A stretch of DNA of 38,973 nt from Kalymmatonema hyalinum WJT4-NPBG1 (lineage in GTDB: Bacteria > Cyanobacteriota > Cyanobacteriia > Cyanobacteriales > Nostocaceae), in the NCBI GenBank assembly GCA_019359075.1, contig JAHHIB010000084.1:1-38973 (forward strand). The letters run 5' to 3'. Positions 1 to 8,938 of the stretch are shown piece by piece; positions within the stretch are counted from its first letter, which is position 1, and every line of letters starts with the position of its first letter. A model generated the notes under the pieces. It made no database searches, was not told the DNA's origin, and saw only the letters and a program-made list of their open reading frames with translations. A program made the translations under genes and the position numbers.

Positions 1-120
1 CCGGATATGTTACAGGCTGGTTAAAACCAGCCGCGTCGTCTTTCATCCCCGGTCTAAAGCACGCTTGGACGGCGCGAGCGCCTGTTCCTCCGGGGCTTTC
101 AGACTCCCGTTAAGTTTCTG
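1..120. other. possible end of an IS200/IS605-like element
   Basis: An 8-bp perfect hairpin (GGCTGGTT/AACCAGCC, 15-32) is followed by a CCCCGG ... CCGGGG pair flanked by CTTTC and CTTTCAG. Read on the minus strand, a 'gaaagcccc' hairpin start like this resembles the left-end hairpin of the TnpB element at 13593 in this window. No transposase can be read because the window starts here. The assignment rests on pattern resemblance only and is weak. Confidence 0.22.
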
Positions 121-129
121 GTAATTTAC

Positions 130-163
130 AAAAGCCTATGTTGTTATGACAACATAGGCTTTT
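130..163. terminator. bidirectional intrinsic terminator
   Basis: A perfect 15-bp inverted repeat (130-144 and 149-163) encloses a 4-nt loop (TATG). The arms begin with AAAA and end with TTTT, so the structure could end transcription from either side. It lies about 70 bp downstream of the stop of the minus-strand acyltransferase gene. Confidence 0.75.
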
Positions 164-230
164 CTATTCAAAATTCAAGAAGATTCATTATTTCCCCCAA
201 GAAATAAGTTCCCAACTCTTTAATTCCCCT

Positions 231-1454
231 TCATGTCGGAGACTTTACTTTGACGGATGAGTGGGACATGAAAGGTCGCTCAAACACTTGATGGAATAGG
301 TAGGCAACCAGTATTGACAATGGAACAGCGATCAGCAACCATTTAACAGCCATGATTGTAGGAGACAACTGGAAGCTGAGTAGGAGTTGATGTACAAGCC
401 ATACTACAGGACCATGTGTGATATAGAGGCTATAGGAAAATATTCCCAGTGCAACAACCGGCGGTGATTCCAAAAGTCGCACAGCTGGGGGAAGTGGCTT
501 GTCGTTGATCACAAAGTTGGTGCAGTAAATCAGAAAACAAGCCGTCCCCAAGCCAAGAAGATGATGAACAACCCATTCGTCAATACCTGTCATAACCCCA
601 AACCGCAGCCACTCTGCCAGGAAAGCAAGACAAGCAAACACAGCAGCAAGCCTACACCAAGGTAATGAATTTTTTATCCGTATCAAAGATGGTTTTTGAG
701 AAAAACTAATTTCTGCTGCAGCCATTCCCAAGGCAAAAAGACCGAGAAACCACGGGTGGATATTTTGCGAGGCTTCACCCAACAGATAGTTAAGTGTAAT
801 TCCACTCAAGAAGGCGATCGCTAACGTAGGCAATAACCCTAAACGCCGCCATATCGGTATTAACAAGATGGCAAACACAAAATAGATTTGCCACTCCACA
901 GCGATCGTCCATGTTGGACCATTAATTTTGTTGATGTGTAAGCCAAAATTTTGAAGAAGTAGAAGATAGACAAGCACATCATGAAACGAAAAGGTAGGAG
1001 AAAATAAACCTTTCAAAATATGCAGTCTCTCATGATCCCAATTTAAAGCAGAAATTTGCTCTATCCAAAGTATCAATATGCTCATTAATATGCATAGGAA
1101 CAGAGCTGCGTAGTAGGGTGGTATGATCCGCCGGATTCGTCGCTTAAAGAAACCTAGTAAACCTCCTGAAAAATATCTTTTATTAGAACGAACAACCGGA
1201 AGCATCAAACAGTAGCCGGAAATAACAATAAAAATGACAACAGCAAAAATTCCATATTTTAGGAACTTTGTCATCGGTAACCAAAGCAAGGCAGGTTGTA
1301 AAGCTTCAGCGAGGTTGGGATCCCAACTGTGAACTAGCACTACATAGAGAGCCGCCAAACCTCGTATGCCGTCTAAGTAAGCCAGACGGAGCCGCCCCTT
1401 ATTGGAGTTTTCAGAATAACTATTTGAAGGTTCAGAAATTTCAGTGTGATGCAT
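231..1454 (-). CDS. acyltransferase 3 family membrane protein
   Basis: This 407-residue, strongly hydrophobic protein has about ten predicted membrane segments. Proteins of the acyltransferase-3 family (OatA, NodX, O-antigen acetylases) move acetyl or other acyl groups onto exported sugars or peptidoglycan at the cytoplasmic membrane. Visible family features are the N-terminal segment DGIRGLAALYVVLVHSW with its conserved His, a basic loop after TM2 (FFKRRIRRIIPPYY), and the segment PTWTIAVEWQIYF. The length is normal for a stand-alone acyltransferase-3 protein without an SGNH domain. I chose the ATG at 1454 because it opens a short polar N-terminus before TM1; no clear Shine-Dalgarno precedes it. 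There is no adjacent glycan gene, so the substrate cannot be inferred. Confidence 0.88.
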   Translation of the reverse strand: MHHTEISEPSNSYSENSNKGRLRLAYLDGIRGLAALYVVLVHSWDPNLAEALQPALLWLPMTKFLKYGIFAVVIFIVISGYCLMLPVVRSNKRYFSGGLLGFFKRRIRRIIPPYYAALFLCILMSILILWIEQISALNWDHERLHILKGLFSPTFSFHDVLVYLLLLQNFGLHINKINGPTWTIAVEWQIYFVFAILLIPIWRRLGLLPTLAIAFLSGITLNYLLGEASQNIHPWFLGLFALGMAAAEISFSQKPSLIRIKNSLPWCRLAAVFACLAFLAEWLRFGVMTGIDEWVVHHLLGLGTACFLIYCTNFVINDKPLPPAVRLLESPPVVALGIFSYSLYITHGPVVWLVHQLLLSFQLSPTIMAVKWLLIAVPLSILVAYLFHQVFERPFMSHSSVKVKSPT

Positions 1455-1990
1455 TGATAATAAGGAAGTAACTAAAGGTTAAAAATGAAAAGTTGCACAC
1501 AAAAGAATAATCGTCAGTACGAGTTTATGAAAATGGGCTCATGCTATTTACAAGGGATTTTATTTCCAAACAGAGCAAGATATTAATAAAAAATGTTTCT
1601 GCAACTTAATGTTAGAAAATGGCTAATTCAGCTAAAGCTCATTGTCCTGGCTCAAATAGCACTCGTAGCAAAGCTATGTCGTTAACAATCATGCTTAATA
1701 TTCTGATTGCACAGATAAAAGCTTTCTCCCAATCTGAACAAAATCTTGAAGATGAGTAGTCATTACAAGGTAGGAGAACAGCCTACAAACATGGCTCTTG
1801 CAATAGCACGTCGTTAAATAGATATATAAGTATTAACGACTTCTTCAGATGTTATGCCTCAGGGTAAAACTACGTCTGTTACTACCAATGGCAAATGAGT
1901 TCCGAAGCCACTTGAGCGATTTTTGACAGGGACAGCAAACTCCTGCTTCAGGCGAAGTTCTACAAGTTTTGCCCTATAGAAAACGAACTT

Positions 1991-2122
1991 CTGTATTGAA
2001 CTAAATACAGATACTTATACATAAATTCACATCTTTAATGATGTGAAGTTGCGCTACTCTTCTTTGAAGCTGCGCTCTGCGTGTTAACAGCACTCGCAAG
2101 TGAAAATCCTCACTAACTTGCG
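1991..2122. other. cluster of three perfect hairpins
   Basis: Three hairpins follow each other: CTGTATT/AATACAG (1991-2010, 6-nt loop), TTCACATC/GATGTGAA (2026-2047, 6-nt loop) and CGCAAGT/ACTTGCG (2095-2122, 14-nt loop). Between the last two sits a direct repeat (GAAGTTGCGCT at about 2045, GAAGCTGCGCT at about 2066). No coding frame spans them. This could be a structured RNA or old repeat debris; the strand is unknown. Confidence 0.3.
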
Positions 2123-2941
2123 CAATCATGTATTAAATCGTGTTTTGTTCAAGCTTTCTCTTGAAAGGCTGCATAGAGTAGAAGCAAGACCTCTAATATT
2201 TAAAATCAGGGGGGGAGTTAAACCACCAGGAATTTTTACGGCGGGGACTCTCTGAAGTACTAGCTCATATTCTACAAAAAGAGTTCCCTTTAGCAGGGGT
2301 TGGTGGATGTGAGCCAGAAGGATTGAGCGGATAAAGCCTAGCTTAAACATACAAATTACCTCTGAGCTTTCATCGTCCAGTTTGTCTGTTGCGACACATA
2401 GTCACTAATTCGCAGCTACTTTGACATTAGACTTTTCACAAAAATTTTGGTTCACTTTTTAGAAGCACAGATGAACCAGTGTAAAATGTATTCCTCTGTT
2501 GTACCCACAACTGTAGTGTTCTCTTTCTTCTGCTCTACTAATAGAGGAATAGGAGAAAATAGTACGAGTAAGAGGCAATATATACAAACTAACTACTTGC
2601 GGTTATCGATGTACATCCTTGAATACACTCAAAAATATCCGCTTTTGCTAGCAGCCTAATGTTTTTACTATTTAGATACACACTAACATTGAAGCCAAGA
2701 TAAATAGCAATAGTTTTTCCAGTATTTAACAGAATTTTTACGCAAAGAAGTAGAAACTTTATAAAGTCTTGATTTAAATGAAAAGCTTGTTATACGTAAA
2801 ACTACTTTACTTTATGTTTACTATAGATAATTTCCCCTTGCCCTTCTTGTCAAGCTAGGTTAAAGGGGGCTGATTTTGAACATTAAATTATAGGGAATTG
2901 CTATAAAAAATAGCCGTATCAGTAGTCAAACTTAATTTATC

Positions 2942-3015
2942 AGTGCAGAGTGCTGAGTAATGAATGTAAAAAAGTTCCCCTTGTAGTTTTTACTCAGCAC
3001 TCAACACTCTGCACT
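2942..3015. repeat. imperfect palindrome of a cyanobacterial spacer repeat
   Basis: AGTGCAGAGTGCTGAGTAA (2942-2960) is matched by its near reverse complement ending at 3015, with an extra heptad (AACACTC) in the right arm. Heptad-built palindromes of this type are common in Nostocales spacers. It lies about 180 bp upstream of sodB and would fold into a long hairpin in an RNA. Confidence 0.6.
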
Positions 3016-3191
3016 CATGAACATATCCCACTCGTTGACGAGGCTATGAGAGCGACATTTCCTAGTACAATCGGATTGTTAAGTTTTATATTGCAGTGCC
3101 AAGCAGCAAGAACTGCCAAGCACAAATCTGTCATTTCCAGAGCTACCACATAAGCTCTAAACTAAAAAACGGTAAAGAGAGGATTTACACA

Positions 3192-3791
3192 ATGGCATTT
3201 GAACTTCCCCCATTACCATATGACTACAAAGCTCTAGAGCCGCTGATTTCGGCTAGTACCCTAGAGTTCCATCACGATAAGCACCACGCTGGTTACGTTA
3301 CCAACCTCAACAAGCTTGTCGAAGGCACAGAACTTGCTAACAAGTCATTGGAAGAAGTCATATTAGCGACGGCTAATGACCAGACTAAAGCTGGTATCTT
3401 CAACAATGCGGCTCAGGTATGGAACCACACCTTCTACTGGAATGGTTTGAAGAAAGACGGTGGTGCTCCCAGTGGGGAGTTAGCTGAAAAAATCAATGCT
3501 AGCTTCGGTAGCTTAGATGAATTCAAAAAACAATTCAAAGAAGCTGGAGCAACCCAGTTTGGTAGTGGTTACGCTTGGCTGGTGCTGGACAACGGTCAAC
3601 TGAAGGTTGTGAAAACACCTAATGCTGCTAACCCAATCACCAACGGTCAAACTCCTTTGTTAACCGCTGATGTGTGGGAACATGCGTACTATCTGGATTA
3701 CCAAAATCGTCGTCCAGACTACCTGCAAACTTTCCTAGACCAGCTGATTAACTGGGACTTTGTTGCCGAACAGTACGCTAAAGCTAAATAA
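3192..3791 (+). CDS. sodB: iron superoxide dismutase
   Basis: This enzyme converts superoxide into oxygen and hydrogen peroxide in the cytosol. The 199-residue length is typical. The four metal ligands are visible as His27, His79, Asp160 and His164 (motif DVWEHAYY). Gln75 in NAAQVWNHTFYW is the arrangement of Fe-type enzymes; Mn enzymes carry the active-site Gln in the C-terminal half. The frame stays open for 32 codons upstream, but I chose the ATG at 3192: it has an AGAGGA ribosome-binding site about 9 bases upstream and gives the normal N-terminus (MAFELPPLPY). There is no signal peptide. The gene is a single unit with a strong terminator at 3886. Confidence 0.97.
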   Translation: MAFELPPLPYDYKALEPLISASTLEFHHDKHHAGYVTNLNKLVEGTELANKSLEEVILATANDQTKAGIFNNAAQVWNHTFYWNGLKKDGGAPSGELAEKINASFGSLDEFKKQFKEAGATQFGSGYAWLVLDNGQLKVVKTPNAANPITNGQTPLLTADVWEHAYYLDYQNRRPDYLQTFLDQLINWDFVAEQYAKAK

Positions 3792-3885
3792 GCAGGCATA
3801 ACTCTGTTTTTATTGCATGACTTAAGTCTGTTAGAACTGACTCAAAAATCTGAATTTTAGTTGGTTCTAACTCACTCAAGTTATC

Positions 3886-3917
3886 AGCCAGGAACTGAGA
3901 TTCCTGGCTATTTTTTC
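3886..3917 (+). terminator. intrinsic terminator after sodB
   Basis: A perfect 9-bp stem (AGCCAGGAA/TTCCTGGCT) with a 6-nt loop is followed by ATTTTTT. It lies 95 bp after the sodB stop and just before the next small gene. Confidence 0.85.
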
Positions 3918-3940
3918 AAAACAAGCAATGACTAAGGCAT

Positions 3941-4147
3941 ATGGACAGCACAAACTTAGCGCAATATATAGAAGCAACTGGCAGTATTGCCAAACCTTGG
4001 CTATTAGTGCAACTGCGACTGAAAAAACTTCAAGAGCGTCGAGCGACACTTTCAGACAATGAGTATGCTCAACAGTTAGAAGACATTCACCAAGACTTGA
4101 TGAATTTGGGGGAATGGTGGCGCGGTATGGAAGATGAGGTATTTTAA
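3941..4147 (+). CDS. small hypothetical protein
   Basis: A 68-residue acidic, helical protein starting MDSTNLAQYIEATG, with no Cys, no signal peptide and no membrane segment. The middle (residues 23-55) is rich in Leu, Glu, Arg and Gln and would form one or two amphipathic helices. The C-terminus carries Trp-Trp (LGEWWRGMEDEVF). A TAAGG ribosome-binding site precedes the ATG by 4 bases, and the gene begins right after the sodB terminator, in line with a real independent gene. Small proteins of this appearance are widespread in cyanobacteria, but I do not recognise a named family or function. Confidence 0.7.
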   Translation: MDSTNLAQYIEATGSIAKPWLLVQLRLKKLQERRATLSDNEYAQQLEDIHQDLMNLGEWWRGMEDEVF

Positions 4148-4250
4148 AGTAATGAGTCATTAGTCATTGGTAAAAAACTTTGGACTAGTAACTGTGAACT
4201 TTAGCCTTATGATGATTGACTAACTTGAATTGATGGCGGTGTTTTGACTG

Positions 4251-5279
4251 ATGGATTATAAAGATGCTGGAGTTGATGTTGAGGCTGGTCGAGAGTTTGT
4301 CAATCAAATTCGTAATTTAGTTCACAGCACCTTTAGACCGGAAGTTGTTGGTGGCTTGGGTGGCTTTAGTGGCGGCTTTCAACTACCAAGTGGTTACAAG
4401 GAACCTGTTTTGGTTTCTGGGACTGATGGTGTGGGAACAAAGCTGAAAATCGCTCATGCTCTCAATCGTCACGACACCGTTGGCATTGATTTGGTAGCGA
4501 TGTGTGTCAACGATGTGTTGACATCTGGCGCAGAACCGCTGTTTTTTTTAGATTATCTGGCAACAGGTAAACTAAACCAAGAGCAGCTCACCGGAGTGGT
4601 TGCAGGTATAGCCTCTGGGTGTCAGCAGGCGGGTTGCGCTTTACTGGGAGGAGAAACCGCAGAAATGCCAGGTTTTTACCAGGTTGGTGAGTATGACTTG
4701 GCTGGGTTTTGTGTGGGAATTGTGGAAAAAAGCCAAATGCTCGATGGTTCCCAGGTACAAGTGGGAGATGTGGCGATCGCACTGGCTAGCACTGGCGTAC
4801 ACAGCAATGGCTTTAGTTTAGTCAGGAAAATTGTCAGCGAAAAAGAATTTTCGTGGAGCGATCGCCTAGAAATATTTGGTTCACAAACATTAGGAGAAAT
4901 TTTCCTCACACCCACGCGTATTTACGTCAAACCCGTACTTGCTGCGCGTCAAGCGGGGTTGGAAATTCACGGTATGGCTCATATCACGGGTGGAGGATTG
5001 CCAGAAAATTTACCTCGTTGTTTAGGTAAAGGACAAGCGATTAAGGTTGAGGACGAAAGTTGGTCTATCCCACCGCTATTTCAGTGGCTGGCGGAAGCTG
5101 GCTCAGTAAGTCCACAAGCTATGTATAACACTTTCAATATGGGGGTAGGATTTGTGCTGCTAGTACCTCCCCATCAGGTACAACAAGCAATAACCTACTT
5201 TGCTTCACAAAACATAACAGCCTTTACAATTGGTGACGTTATTCCTGGCTCAGGTGAACTAATTGGATTACCAATATAA
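4251..5279 (+). CDS. purM: phosphoribosylformylglycinamidine cyclo-ligase
   Basis: PurM (AIR synthetase) uses ATP to close the imidazole ring of FGAM, giving 5-aminoimidazole ribonucleotide in de novo purine synthesis; it acts in the cytosol. The 342-residue length is normal. Family motifs are in order: [14 protein letters not shown] (about residues 54-67), [34 protein letters not shown] (about 133-143) and [14 protein letters not shown] (about 244-257). The ATG start gives the usual cyanobacterial N-terminus [13 protein letters not shown]. No other purine gene is adjacent, as is common in cyanobacteria, whose pathway genes are scattered. Confidence 0.97.
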   Translation: MDYKDAGVDVEAGREFVNQIRNLVHSTFRPEVVGGLGGFSGGFQLPSGYKEPVLVSGTDGVGTKLKIAHALNRHDTVGIDLVAMCVNDVLTSGAEPLFFLDYLATGKLNQEQLTGVVAGIASGCQQAGCALLGGETAEMPGFYQVGEYDLAGFCVGIVEKSQMLDGSQVQVGDVAIALASTGVHSNGFSLVRKIVSEKEFSWSDRLEIFGSQTLGEIFLTPTRIYVKPVLAARQAGLEIHGMAHITGGGLPENLPRCLGKGQAIKVEDESWSIPPLFQWLAEAGSVSPQAMYNTFNMGVGFVLLVPPHQVQQAITYFASQNITAFTIGDVIPGSGELIGLPI

Positions 5280-5618
5280 CTGATAATATTTATACACGAT
5301 AGAATTGATTCTTGATTGTGTTCTCAAGTGCTTTTTTGCTTTATTTTTAATATTTTATAAATATTCTCCACAGTAAATGAATGTGGATTATACGGTTGTC
5401 AATGGCAGCATATTTTACTTTTACTTATAAAACGAATCGAAAATACGCATGATCGCTAGCCTTTGAATTTGCTAACGTAGTCTTAACATATTGAAAAATT
5501 TTGCTAATGATGCCCAGAAAATAGCTACCAACACTCATTTGCGGTGCTGGTATATTCTGGGCTGTTAGTGTCGCATATTCAAGTGTAAAAAATTACCTAG
5601 TACAGAAAAGAGGGGGTT
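5280..5618. other. spacer between purM and the PHP gene
   Basis: This is AT-rich and has no open frame of note. A 9-bp imperfect hairpin (TACCAACAC 5526-5534 with GTGCTGGTA 5544-5552, one mismatch) lies about 65 bp upstream of the next start and may belong to its leader. An AGAGGGGG ribosome-binding site ends close before the ATG at 5619. Confidence 0.5.
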
Positions 5619-6305
5619 ATGACTGTCGATATTGTTGAGGTATTTACCTCTACCGAACAATTAAAGCAAGTATTCCAGAGCATTCATGCAAAAAGTTGTC
5701 CAACGTGTTTCAACTTTCATATGCACACTGTCTATTCAGATGGCAGGTTGCAGCCGAATGCATTGATGGAGCAAGCGATCGCCATCGGTCTTAAAGGGCT
5801 TGCTATTACCGATCATCATAGTATAAGTGGCTACCAGGCAGCTTTAGACTGGTTGGAAAACTGGAAGTGGAACAACCCTGGGGCAAATGTTCCTCACCTC
5901 TGGAGTGGCGTAGAAATTAATGCCAAGCTTTTAGATATTGAAGTTCATATTTTGGGTTATTCTTTCGAGCCAGAACACCCCAGTATGAAGCCCTACATTC
6001 AAAGAAAAATTACTACAGGTGGAGAATATCAAGCAGCTAACGTCATTGATGCCATCCAGAAAGCAGGGGGACTCGCGGTACTAGCTCACCCAGCTCGTTA
6101 CAAGCGATCGCATTTTGATTTAATTCCTGCTGCTGCACAAGTCGGTATCAATGGCGTTGAAACTTTTTATGCCTATAACAACCCCAACCCTTGGAAACCT
6201 AGTCCCGTAGAATCGATGCAGGTGCAACAATTGGCTAGTGAATACGGTCTTTTGAGCACCTGTGGTACCGATACTCACGGTTTAAACCTGCTCCAGCGCT
6301 TGTAA
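5619..6305 (+). CDS. PHP-domain metal-dependent phosphoesterase
   Basis: The 228-residue protein is almost entirely one PHP domain, a trinuclear metal fold used by phosphatases such as histidinol phosphatase and 3',5'-nucleotide phosphatases. Metal-binding motifs are visible in order: NFHMHTVYSDG (about 32-42), ITDHHSISGY (about 63-72), GVEIN, EVHILGY, VLAHPARY and CGTDTHG near the C-terminus. No signal peptide is visible, so it is probably cytosolic. The natural substrate cannot be told from sequence. The start follows a strong purine-rich site (AGAGGGGG). The gene stands alone, followed by a hairpin at 6321. Confidence 0.88.
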   Translation: MTVDIVEVFTSTEQLKQVFQSIHAKSCPTCFNFHMHTVYSDGRLQPNALMEQAIAIGLKGLAITDHHSISGYQAALDWLENWKWNNPGANVPHLWSGVEINAKLLDIEVHILGYSFEPEHPSMKPYIQRKITTGGEYQAANVIDAIQKAGGLAVLAHPARYKRSHFDLIPAAAQVGINGVETFYAYNNPNPWKPSPVESMQVQQLASEYGLLSTCGTDTHGLNLLQRL

Positions 6306-6320
6306 ACATGGAGTCTAGTG

Positions 6321-6360
6321 TTTTAGCAATACTCCTGGTTCAACAAACCAGGGGCTAAAA
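6321..6360. terminator. hairpin after the PHP gene
   Basis: Nested stems TTTTAGC/GCTAAAA (outer, 6321-6327 and 6354-6360) and CCTGGTT/AACCAGG (inner, 6334-6352) lie 15 bp after the stop at 6305. There is no long T-run on the plus strand, so it may be a terminator or a transcript-end stabiliser. It separates convergent genes. Confidence 0.5.
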
Positions 6361-6423
6361 ACAGATTATTATATTGGATCTGAGATTATCGATTGTAAAA
6401 GTTAGAGTTAGAATTCTGCTAAA

Positions 6424-6906
6424 TTATTGCTGAAATTGGGATAATAACCAAGCACCCACCCTGCCGTGATTCATTTCACGAGTACGGCGGAAACCCTCTT
6501 GCAGAAGAGAAATTGCTAACCCAGGTAGAACTTGAGACTGAGTAATTTTCCGACTCCCACGATTTTCTACAGCAAAAGCAATAACTTGAACATTTTGTAC
6601 ATCTATAATCCAGTATTCACCTACTCCTAATTCCTCATACAGAAGGCGCTTGTCACCTTTATCATCTGCAACAGAAGTATTTGCAACTTCAATAACCAAA
6701 TCAGGGGCTGGATAGATATCAAGTTGGATTATCGAAGTACCCCAAGGGATGACTTCCGCGTTTTTACCAATGTAGAACGACGCATCAGGTTGCGCATCGT
6801 TATAGCCTGTTTTCCGGTAGGTGCAGTTATCATTACCGTTTAAATCGATACCTTTAACGCTGGCAAACAGATGTTCTCAATCTCTCAAACTTTCAAATCC
6901 TGACAT
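6424..6906 (-). pseudogene. truncated Uma2-family endonuclease
   Basis: The intact C-terminal part reads YPAPDLVIEVANTSVADDKGD ... LYEELGVGEYWIID, the core of the Uma2 (DUF820) family, a PD-(D/E)XK-like group very abundant in cyanobacteria; Asp and EVA fit the catalytic D...ExA pattern. In the same frame the sequence stays coding-like upstream (NGNDNCTYRKTGYNDAQPDA) to codon 6874-6876. There an in-frame TGA (6877-6879) separates it from a short ATG start at 6906 (MSGFESLRD, then the stop). The usual N-terminal 70-80 residues are missing. I read this as a decayed gene; any product could only come from an internal start such as the TTG at 6699. Confidence 0.7.
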
Positions 6907-6942
6907 AGCCTAACACATCCTACTTAATATTTACTTTAGAAA

Positions 6943-8214
6943 TTACCTTTTATTTTTGTCTTGAAAGTAATGATGTAGGTTAGCAACAGTGAAATCTGGT
7001 ATTTCTTGCCAATTTGAGGGAACCAATCCTTTATAGCCAGTTGCTGTTGCTTGTTGAGTTATATAATCTTCGTAATCTCTGCGCGAATCTGGCTTAATCA
7101 TAAATTTAAGCTGATCCCGTAGAGATGTATAATGAGATTTTTGTTTTAAATTATCATATAGTAATAACTCTTTTGGTTCGGTAACAATAGCTGAGTCTTG
7201 ATTACCTTGAGAAAGATTAGTAGATTGAATATCTGAAGTTGCCAAAAGCTGTTGTTCATTTGGAGAAAGAGTTTGTATCCAGTCAACATGATTTTGCCAG
7301 GATTCCAACATAACTAAATCATGATTGCAAATCCTAGTAACTTCTGGAAACAAAAAATCTAGCTCTTCCTCAGATTCACAGCGTTCAGTAACAGAAACGC
7401 AATCTTGACGGATTTTATCTTGAAGTTGGGTGAGGCTGTCACTTACAGCAGCAGACTGGTTCTGCAACTGGTATGTTAAGACGATAGCCTGATCAATGGC
7501 CCAAGCACATTCCACTCGACGAAGATGTCCAGCCGCACAAGTTTCTGATAACAAGTGTGGATTGCTATAGTCTGCCAAAGCATTCGTTAAAATATGACGT
7601 GCAGTTGCTAAGTCAGTGTTTCTGATACTTAGCTCTGTACACAAAGCAGTTTTAATTAGCTTTAGCGCTGCCTGGAACTTTCCGTAGGCTTGAATCAAGA
7701 CCAAACGATGCTGCTCAAATTTGATATCTTTGGCTACTTGATCAATTCGTTTGATGATTTCTGCTCCCTGGTCTATTAGGGCTTTTTTCAAGTCAAAAAA
7801 TCCATCTTTAACTTCGAGTCGGAGTTGTTTTATGTCTTCTCTCAGTTTCAATGTTTGATAAAGGTTCACTGCTGATAAGACTACACCTGCTACACTTCCT
7901 ACACCAATCAAAGCTGTAGTTGCTTGTAGAACACCAACGTTATTCTGAAGGGTATTTAAACTTGAGTGAATTATATCTAGTTTTTCATAGGTTTTTTGAA
8001 AACCTCTATGGATTTGAATCATTTGTACGCTGTCTAATATCATCTGTGGCATTGCCAGAAACGGCTGGCTGATCACACCAACAGCATGACCAATAATTTT
8101 ACCTGTGGTCCTATCTCTTACCATGCTCAGTGGAATCCCTGAGGATGATACGACCAGCTTTAGCGTGCCATTAGCAAGACCAATCATGTGTTCTGGACGA
8201 AATACAAAAATCAT
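6943..8214 (-). CDS. hypothetical coiled-coil protein with one hydrophobic helix
   Basis: I do not recognise this 423-residue protein. A Gly/Val/Ala-rich hydrophobic stretch at about residues 99-118 (ALIGVGSVAGVVLSAVNLY) is followed by a likely coiled coil (about 120-175, rich in Leu, Lys, Asp, Glu and Gln). A helical, Cys-containing middle and a more polar C-terminus ending FQDKNKR follow. One hydrophobic helix between helical segments can mean a membrane anchor or a pore-forming helical hairpin, but there is no family evidence. It lies in an accessory stretch with IS debris and a decayed Uma2 gene. The ATG at 8214 is the only start near the beginning of the frame. An effector or toxin-like role is speculation. 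Confidence 0.7.
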   Translation of the reverse strand: MIFVFRPEHMIGLANGTLKLVVSSSGIPLSMVRDRTTGKIIGHAVGVISQPFLAMPQMILDSVQMIQIHRGFQKTYEKLDIIHSSLNTLQNNVGVLQATTALIGVGSVAGVVLSAVNLYQTLKLREDIKQLRLEVKDGFFDLKKALIDQGAEIIKRIDQVAKDIKFEQHRLVLIQAYGKFQAALKLIKTALCTELSIRNTDLATARHILTNALADYSNPHLLSETCAAGHLRRVECAWAIDQAIVLTYQLQNQSAAVSDSLTQLQDKIRQDCVSVTERCESEEELDFLFPEVTRICNHDLVMLESWQNHVDWIQTLSPNEQQLLATSDIQSTNLSQGNQDSAIVTEPKELLLYDNLKQKSHYTSLRDQLKFMIKPDSRRDYEDYITQQATATGYKGLVPSNWQEIPDFTVANLHHYFQDKNKR

Positions 8215-8309
8215 AATACTTATTCAGTTAGCATTTTAAATAATACATTACCTAATATTTTATACCAAATTTCCCAAAAACCACTACAGATGAGAAAATA
8301 ACTGTAGGG

Positions 8310-8339
8310 TTGGGCTAAACCTGCGATAAAGTAGCCCAA
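8310..8339. repeat. 8-bp hairpin upstream of the IS630 remnant
   Basis: TTGGGCTA (8310-8317) pairs with TAGCCCAA (8332-8339). The motif GATTGGGC recurs at about 8450, and CAGTGGTGC near 8385 is echoed by GCACCACTTG near 8435. The 8225-8496 spacer holds no gene; these paired motifs may be the old left end of the IS630-type element whose transposase start follows. Confidence 0.4.
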
Positions 8340-8496
8340 TCTTATTCAAATCTATTCGGCAACTATACTTAATAGGGGCGGCAGTGGTGCAGAGATTTAT
8401 ACAAAAATCCTGAACACCCAACGAATCAAACCCGCACCACTTGCCAAGATTGGGCAGATTTGAGTAACGAGGCGTGAAGCGGTTAAGGGAAGTCTA

Positions 8497-8735
8497 ATGG
8501 CAGGAGTCTACAAGCTTGAAATTGATGAAAGCGTGGAAGAACTAAAGCAAACACTGGCAGCACAGAAAAGCGCACGCGCTAAAGAACGAGTGCAGCTATT
8601 GTATTTGCTCAAAAGTGGTCATGCAACAACCGTTCAACACGCCGCACAAATTCTTGATCGCAATCGGGTAACAGTACAAACGTGGTTGGGGCTCTACAGA
8701 GAAGCAGGGATGGAGACGTTGTTGGAGCAAAAGCG
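8497..8735 (+). pseudogene. IS630-family transposase, N-terminal fragment
   Basis: The first 80 residues (MAGVYKLEIDESVEELKQTL ... HAAQILDRNRVTVQTWLGLYREAGMETLLEQKRSR) match the helix-turn-helix DNA-binding region of IS630-family transposases. After residue 80 the frame runs into an unrelated HIP1-bounded repeat and stops at 8895. The DDE catalytic domain is absent, so the product cannot transpose. It differs from the IS630 copy at 25163, so at least two IS630 lineages have been here. Confidence 0.75.
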
Positions 8736-8792
8736 ATCGCGCAAAGCGCAGTGCTGTTCGCAGAGCGTCTCCCTCAGGAGAAGGCAATCGCC
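8733..8792. repeat. HIP1-bounded interspersed repeat
   Basis: The block begins with GCGATCGC and ends with GCAATCGCC, with GC-rich sequence between (GCGCAGTGCTGTTCGCAGAG, then CTCCCTCAGGAGAAGG). Similar blocks occur at 27714, 35535 and 35757. It has replaced or been inserted into the transposase remnant. Confidence 0.6.
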
Positions 8793-8938
8793 AGTGAGTA
8801 CAATCCTTAATGAATTAACTAACTGTGTCGTTGCATCTATAGCCCGACGGCACGAGATCATCTATGCTTTATCTGTAGTTGGCTTTTATAATTAGTATAA
8901 TTACTTACAAAATACAAATGGTATTGGAGATTCTACGG

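Larger units (their letters stand above)
1455..3191. other. long spacer without a convincing gene
   Basis: About 1.7 kb between the acyltransferase gene and sodB. Only short open frames are present: 47 codons at 1619 on the plus strand, 74 codons at 2126-2350 on the minus strand and 70 codons at 2447-2659 on the plus strand. None has a recognisable motif or a good ribosome-binding site. The clear structures are a stack of hairpins at 1991-2122 and a repeat palindrome at 2942-3015. The sodB promoter should lie in the last 150 bp, but I cannot place it. Confidence 0.5.

Noticed and set aside
1619-1762. 47-codon frame starting MANSAKAHCPG
   Set aside because: No Shine-Dalgarno and no resemblance to known cyanobacterial small peptides such as PatS; chance length in this spacer.
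2126-2350. 74-codon minus-strand frame
   Set aside because: No ribosome-binding site, no recognisable motif, low-complexity composition and no neighbour context; kept only as part of the spacer description.
2447-2659. 70-codon plus-strand frame
   Set aside because: It begins at a non-ATG codon without a ribosome-binding site, and its composition does not look like a conserved protein.
3096-3191. N-terminal extension of superoxide dismutase
   Set aside because: The extra 32 residues are not in the family and the ribosome-binding site sits before ATG 3192.
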